7,283 nucleotides of DNA, taken from positions 1-7,283 of the forward strand of contig CAZOTT010000127.1 in assembly GCA_964582785.1 (NCBI GenBank). The letters run 5' to 3'. How positions within the stretch are numbered: the first letter of the stretch is position 1; the number at the start of each line of letters is the position of its first letter. This document shows, one piece after another, positions 5,089 to 7,283 of the stretch. The notes below the pieces were generated by a model. The model was not told the DNA's origin. It made no database searches and saw nothing but the letters and a program-made list of their open reading frames with translations. The stretch comes from JAMOQA01 sp964582785 (GTDB taxonomy: Bacteria > Acidobacteriota > Polarisedimenticolia > J045). The translations under genes and the position numbers were made by a program.

Positions 5089-7283
5089 ATGTCACGAGAA
5101 TCCTGGAAATCCATCGTCCATGGCCTGGGGCTGGCCGTCCTGGTGGCGGCGCTCTCGGCCGGAATCGGGTTCGCCCAGGTGGCGGACCCGGAGGGAGACG
5201 CGGATGTCCCCTGCGTCGACATCGTGTCCGTGGACGTCACCGCGACGACCACGTCCCTGGCGGTGACGGCGGAGATGTCCCCGCGGCCGTACCCGCCGGA
5301 GTACGTGATCAATGGGATCGACGATCCCAACGAGTACCGGCTCTGCCCGGGAGGCCTCTACGAGGTCCTGCTGGACACCGACCGGGACGGGCTGGCGGAC
5401 CACGTGCTGCGTCTCGCCTTCGACTACCACGGCGAGGCGACCGTCTCGGGGCCCGACAGCCTGGAAGTGGACTACTCGATTCGACAGGGAGAGGTGACCT
5501 GGAACCTTTCCCTGGACGACCTCGCGCTCTCCGAACTGCCCGCGACCATCGGACTGCGGGTCGAGGCGCAGGTCGTCAACGACGGCTCCTTCCACCCGCT
5601 GGTCCCGGTGGACGTGGAGGACTCGTTCCCCGACGCCTGGCAGGAAGTGGTCGTTGGACTGGATGCATCCCGTCTCGTTGGGCCGGAGGGGGGAACGCTT
5701 TCCGTAGGTGATGCGGCCTCTCCCCTGTTCGGGCTCACCATGGAGGCTCCCGCCGGCGCCCTCAAACAACCGACGATGGTTGGACTGAAGGATTGTTCTG
5801 CGATCGATGTTCCTCCACTGCCGGAGAGTCTGGAGGGAGCCTGCGTCTCCAGATTCCGTATCTATCCCGCAGTAACCTCCTGGAATGACAGTCCCCTCGT
5901 AAGTGTTCCGAATGGGGAGAAATGCGAGCCGGATTTCCTGGAAGCCTTTGACGAAGACGCCGGCAGGTGGTGGACCCAACCGTACGTTCCAAGTGGTGAG
6001 AATGGCGAAAGTTGGTTTGTCGCCGCACTCCCCGGAAGCGAGGTGGAAACCCGAGGTCTGCGGGATGGGATCATGCAGTTTGTCCGCGCGATGATGGGCC
6101 GGCAGAAGTTGTCATGTAACGCCGAACGAAACCTCTACCTGGCCATGACGTACCTGTGGCCGGACCAGCCGAACCTGTTTCAGGAACTGCGGCGCACGTT
6201 GCAGAGCCACCGGATTTCCCGGGTCCTCGTCAACATGGGGGCAACCGACAGTCGCGGTTGTGTTCGCTGGAGAGATGAACCAGCCCACACCGACGGGGAT
6301 TGCCACGAAGAGAATGACTACGCCGAGGTGGCAGGGTACCTGAAGAATCTCCTCGATGAACTGCCGGGGAATGTCAGCGTCGGACTGTGGATCAGTCACA
6401 GAACGGCGGACGATCCGGCTCGCTTTCAGGAAAGGATTTCCCGGCTGAGAGAGGATACCAGGGGCCTCATGGCATTCCTGTGGAACTGTGACGACGGCCA
6501 GTCGGGCGGTAGCTGCCTGGACCCTGCGGATCTGGAGCGGATCTCGGAGATTCACTTCGACATCGAGCCCCTTCCCGACTCCGAGAAACTCAGCGACGGC
6601 CGGACGTACCTGCAGTACGTTCTGTACGAACTGATCGATGCCTTGCGCACCAGCCCGGAAGGAAAACGCTCGGGGCTGGAGTATTCGCTCTTTGGTGAAA
6701 GGTTGGCACACCTGTTGGCAAACTTCTGGAGCAAACCGGATCCGTGGAAGTGGAGCCGGGAAGGTCTCCGGCAGGCGGTGGAACACGCACGTGTCTACTA
6801 CTCCCTTTATGATACGCATATTCGGACGAAGATCTGGTACAGGAACAAAATGAGGACGAGCATTCAGCGCGCGGAGGAAGTCTGCGAGGGCTTGGTGTCG
6901 CAGTTGATCCCGGTGGCGTCGTCTTCGGACAAGTATGAGTGTCCGACGGAGGAGGACCCGAAACACCCATGCGCCCACACGAGGGCGGAAACCGTCGGCG
7001 CCGCTGCCGGTGCACTTGCCGGGACGTTGATGGGGCCCGACCTTGGAGGGTTCACGCTGTTCATTCAGTCGCCGAGCGGCGAAGACGGCGAGCCGACCGC
7101 GGAGGAATGGGACGCGTTCGATTCCGTCTTCGAGGATTGTCATGCGTCGTTCCGGGACGACTTCGGCGACGGGCTGGGGAACTGGATCCTGAAGGGCAGC
7201 CCGTCCCCGCGGTGGATCGACGAGATCTACGGGCGGCAGGGTGTGTTCGACAACAATGGCGACAGCTGGTGTGACAATCAGGC
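5089..7283 (+). CDS. Secreted multidomain protein, putative TIM-barrel glycosidase-like, 3' end missing
   Basis: The frame stays open from the ATG at 5089 to the right edge (731 codons plus two bases). Residues 1-29 are a Sec signal peptide with likely cleavage after G-F-A. Residues about 31-184 form a beta-rich domain beginning D-P-E-G-D, with an acidic loop D-T-D-R-D-G at 96-101 that could bind calcium. Residues about 195-235 carry G-P-E-G-G-T-L (198-204) and A-P-A-G-A-L (220-225), a pattern seen in ZU5-like domains. Residues about 348-662 look like a TIM barrel: strands N-L-Y-L-A-M-T (348-354), V-L-V-N-M-G (379-384), V-S-V-G-L-W-I (429-435), I-H-F-D-I-E-P (488-494) and G-F-T-L-F-I-Q (654-660). 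Asp491 and Glu493 resemble the acidic pair of GH18-like or related glycosidase barrels. From about 688, F-G-D-G-L-G-N-W and G-V-F-D-N-N-G-D suggest a LamG-like jelly-roll that is cut off. The gene is certain; domain calls are by eye, and substrate is unknown. It sits alone behind a structured leader. Confidence 0.85.
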   Translation, partial: MSRESWKSIVHGLGLAVLVAALSAGIGFAQVADPEGDADVPCVDIVSVDVTATTTSLAVTAEMSPRPYPPEYVINGIDDPNEYRLCPGGLYEVLLDTDRDGLADHVLRLAFDYHGEATVSGPDSLEVDYSIRQGEVTWNLSLDDLALSELPATIGLRVEAQVVNDGSFHPLVPVDVEDSFPDAWQEVVVGLDASRLVGPEGGTLSVGDAASPLFGLTMEAPAGALKQPTMVGLKDCSAIDVPPLPESLEGACVSRFRIYPAVTSWNDSPLVSVPNGEKCEPDFLEAFDEDAGRWWTQPYVPSGENGESWFVAALPGSEVETRGLRDGIMQFVRAMMGRQKLSCNAERNLYLAMTYLWPDQPNLFQELRRTLQSHRISRVLVNMGATDSRGCVRWRDEPAHTDGDCHEENDYAEVAGYLKNLLDELPGNVSVGLWISHRTADDPARFQERISRLREDTRGLMAFLWNCDDGQSGGSCLDPADLERISEIHFDIEPLPDSEKLSDGRTYLQYVLYELIDALRTSPEGKRSGLEYSLFGERLAHLLANFWSKPDPWKWSREGLRQAVEHARVYYSLYDTHIRTKIWYRNKMRTSIQRAEEVCEGLVSQLIPVASSSDKYECPTEEDPKHPCAHTRAETVGAAAGALAGTLMGPDLGGFTLFIQSPSGEDGEPTAEEWDAFDSVFEDCHASFRDDFGDGLGNWILKGSPSPRWIDEIYGRQGVFDNNGDSWCDNQ
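5640..7000. other. Low-GC block inside the exported-protein gene
   Basis: Hand counts per 60-base line give 43 G+C at 5161-5220 and 43 at 5581-5640, then 38 at 5641-5700, 32 at 5881-5940 and 28 at 6781-6840, recovering to 39 at 7021-7080 and 39 at 7201-7260. For comparison, line 1921-1980 in prmC has 51. Codons such as AAT, GAT, GTT, TTT and AGT, rare in the rest of the window, become common here. The left boundary matches the junction between the first beta domain and the ZU5-like segment. Confidence 0.7.

Noticed and set aside
5092..5979. Minus-strand open frame of 295 codons
   Set aside because: Shadow of the start of the exported-protein gene; no family-like sequence and no ribosome-binding site seen.
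6112..7143. Long minus-strand open frame of 343 codons
   Set aside because: It is antisense to the exported-protein frame, which has a signal peptide and a strong ribosome-binding site. Its translation shows no recognisable motif.

Overview
This window is very GC-rich: one representative 60-base line (1921-1980) has 51 G or C by hand count. It carries bacterial housekeeping genes beside a compositionally different gene for a secreted protein. The organism is most likely a diderm (Gram-negative-type) bacterium, because one gene encodes a small protein with a signal peptide, beta-strand-like periodicity and a C-terminal phenylalanine, as in outer-membrane beta-barrels. The block DUF1385 protein - prfA - prmC, the many GTG starts and the extreme GC fit a high-GC member of the Desulfobacterota or relatives. 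That assignment is inference and was not tested by any search.

Layout. Positions 1-2469 are a left-to-right translation-linked block: the C-terminal part of a DUF1385 (YqhQ-type) membrane protein, prfA (peptide chain release factor 1) and prmC (the methyltransferase that modifies the GGQ glutamine of release factors). PrfA and PrmC are enzyme and substrate. A fourth gene (2466-3236) overlaps the prmC stop codon by four bases. It encodes a membrane-anchored protein that looks like an alpha/beta-hydrolase fold without the nucleophile. Its 3' end runs 109 bases into a convergent gene on the minus strand (3128-3802), the putative outer-membrane beta-barrel protein. A 136-base divergent spacer (3803-3938) separates that gene from xthA (3939-4727), an exonuclease III / AP endonuclease with all main catalytic motifs.

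After xthA come about 360 bases without a convincing gene (4728-5088). They hold several inverted repeats: a hairpin just after the xthA stop, a perfect 9-bp stem, two short odd-centred palindromes 18 bases apart, and two hairpins just before a strong ribosome-binding site. This looks like a structured leader for the last gene.

That gene (5089 to the right edge, still open) encodes at least 731 residues of an exported multidomain protein. It has a signal peptide, an N-terminal beta-rich domain with an acidic Asp/Gly loop, a possible ZU5-like segment, a putative TIM-barrel region with an H-F-D-I-E-P strand reminiscent of glycoside hydrolases, and the start of a possible jelly-roll domain. From about 5640 to 7000 its GC falls sharply (28 of 60 in line 6781-6840) and then partly recovers, suggesting that the central part has a different origin. 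This is the most interesting part of the window. No rRNA, tRNA, CRISPR array or transposase was seen.
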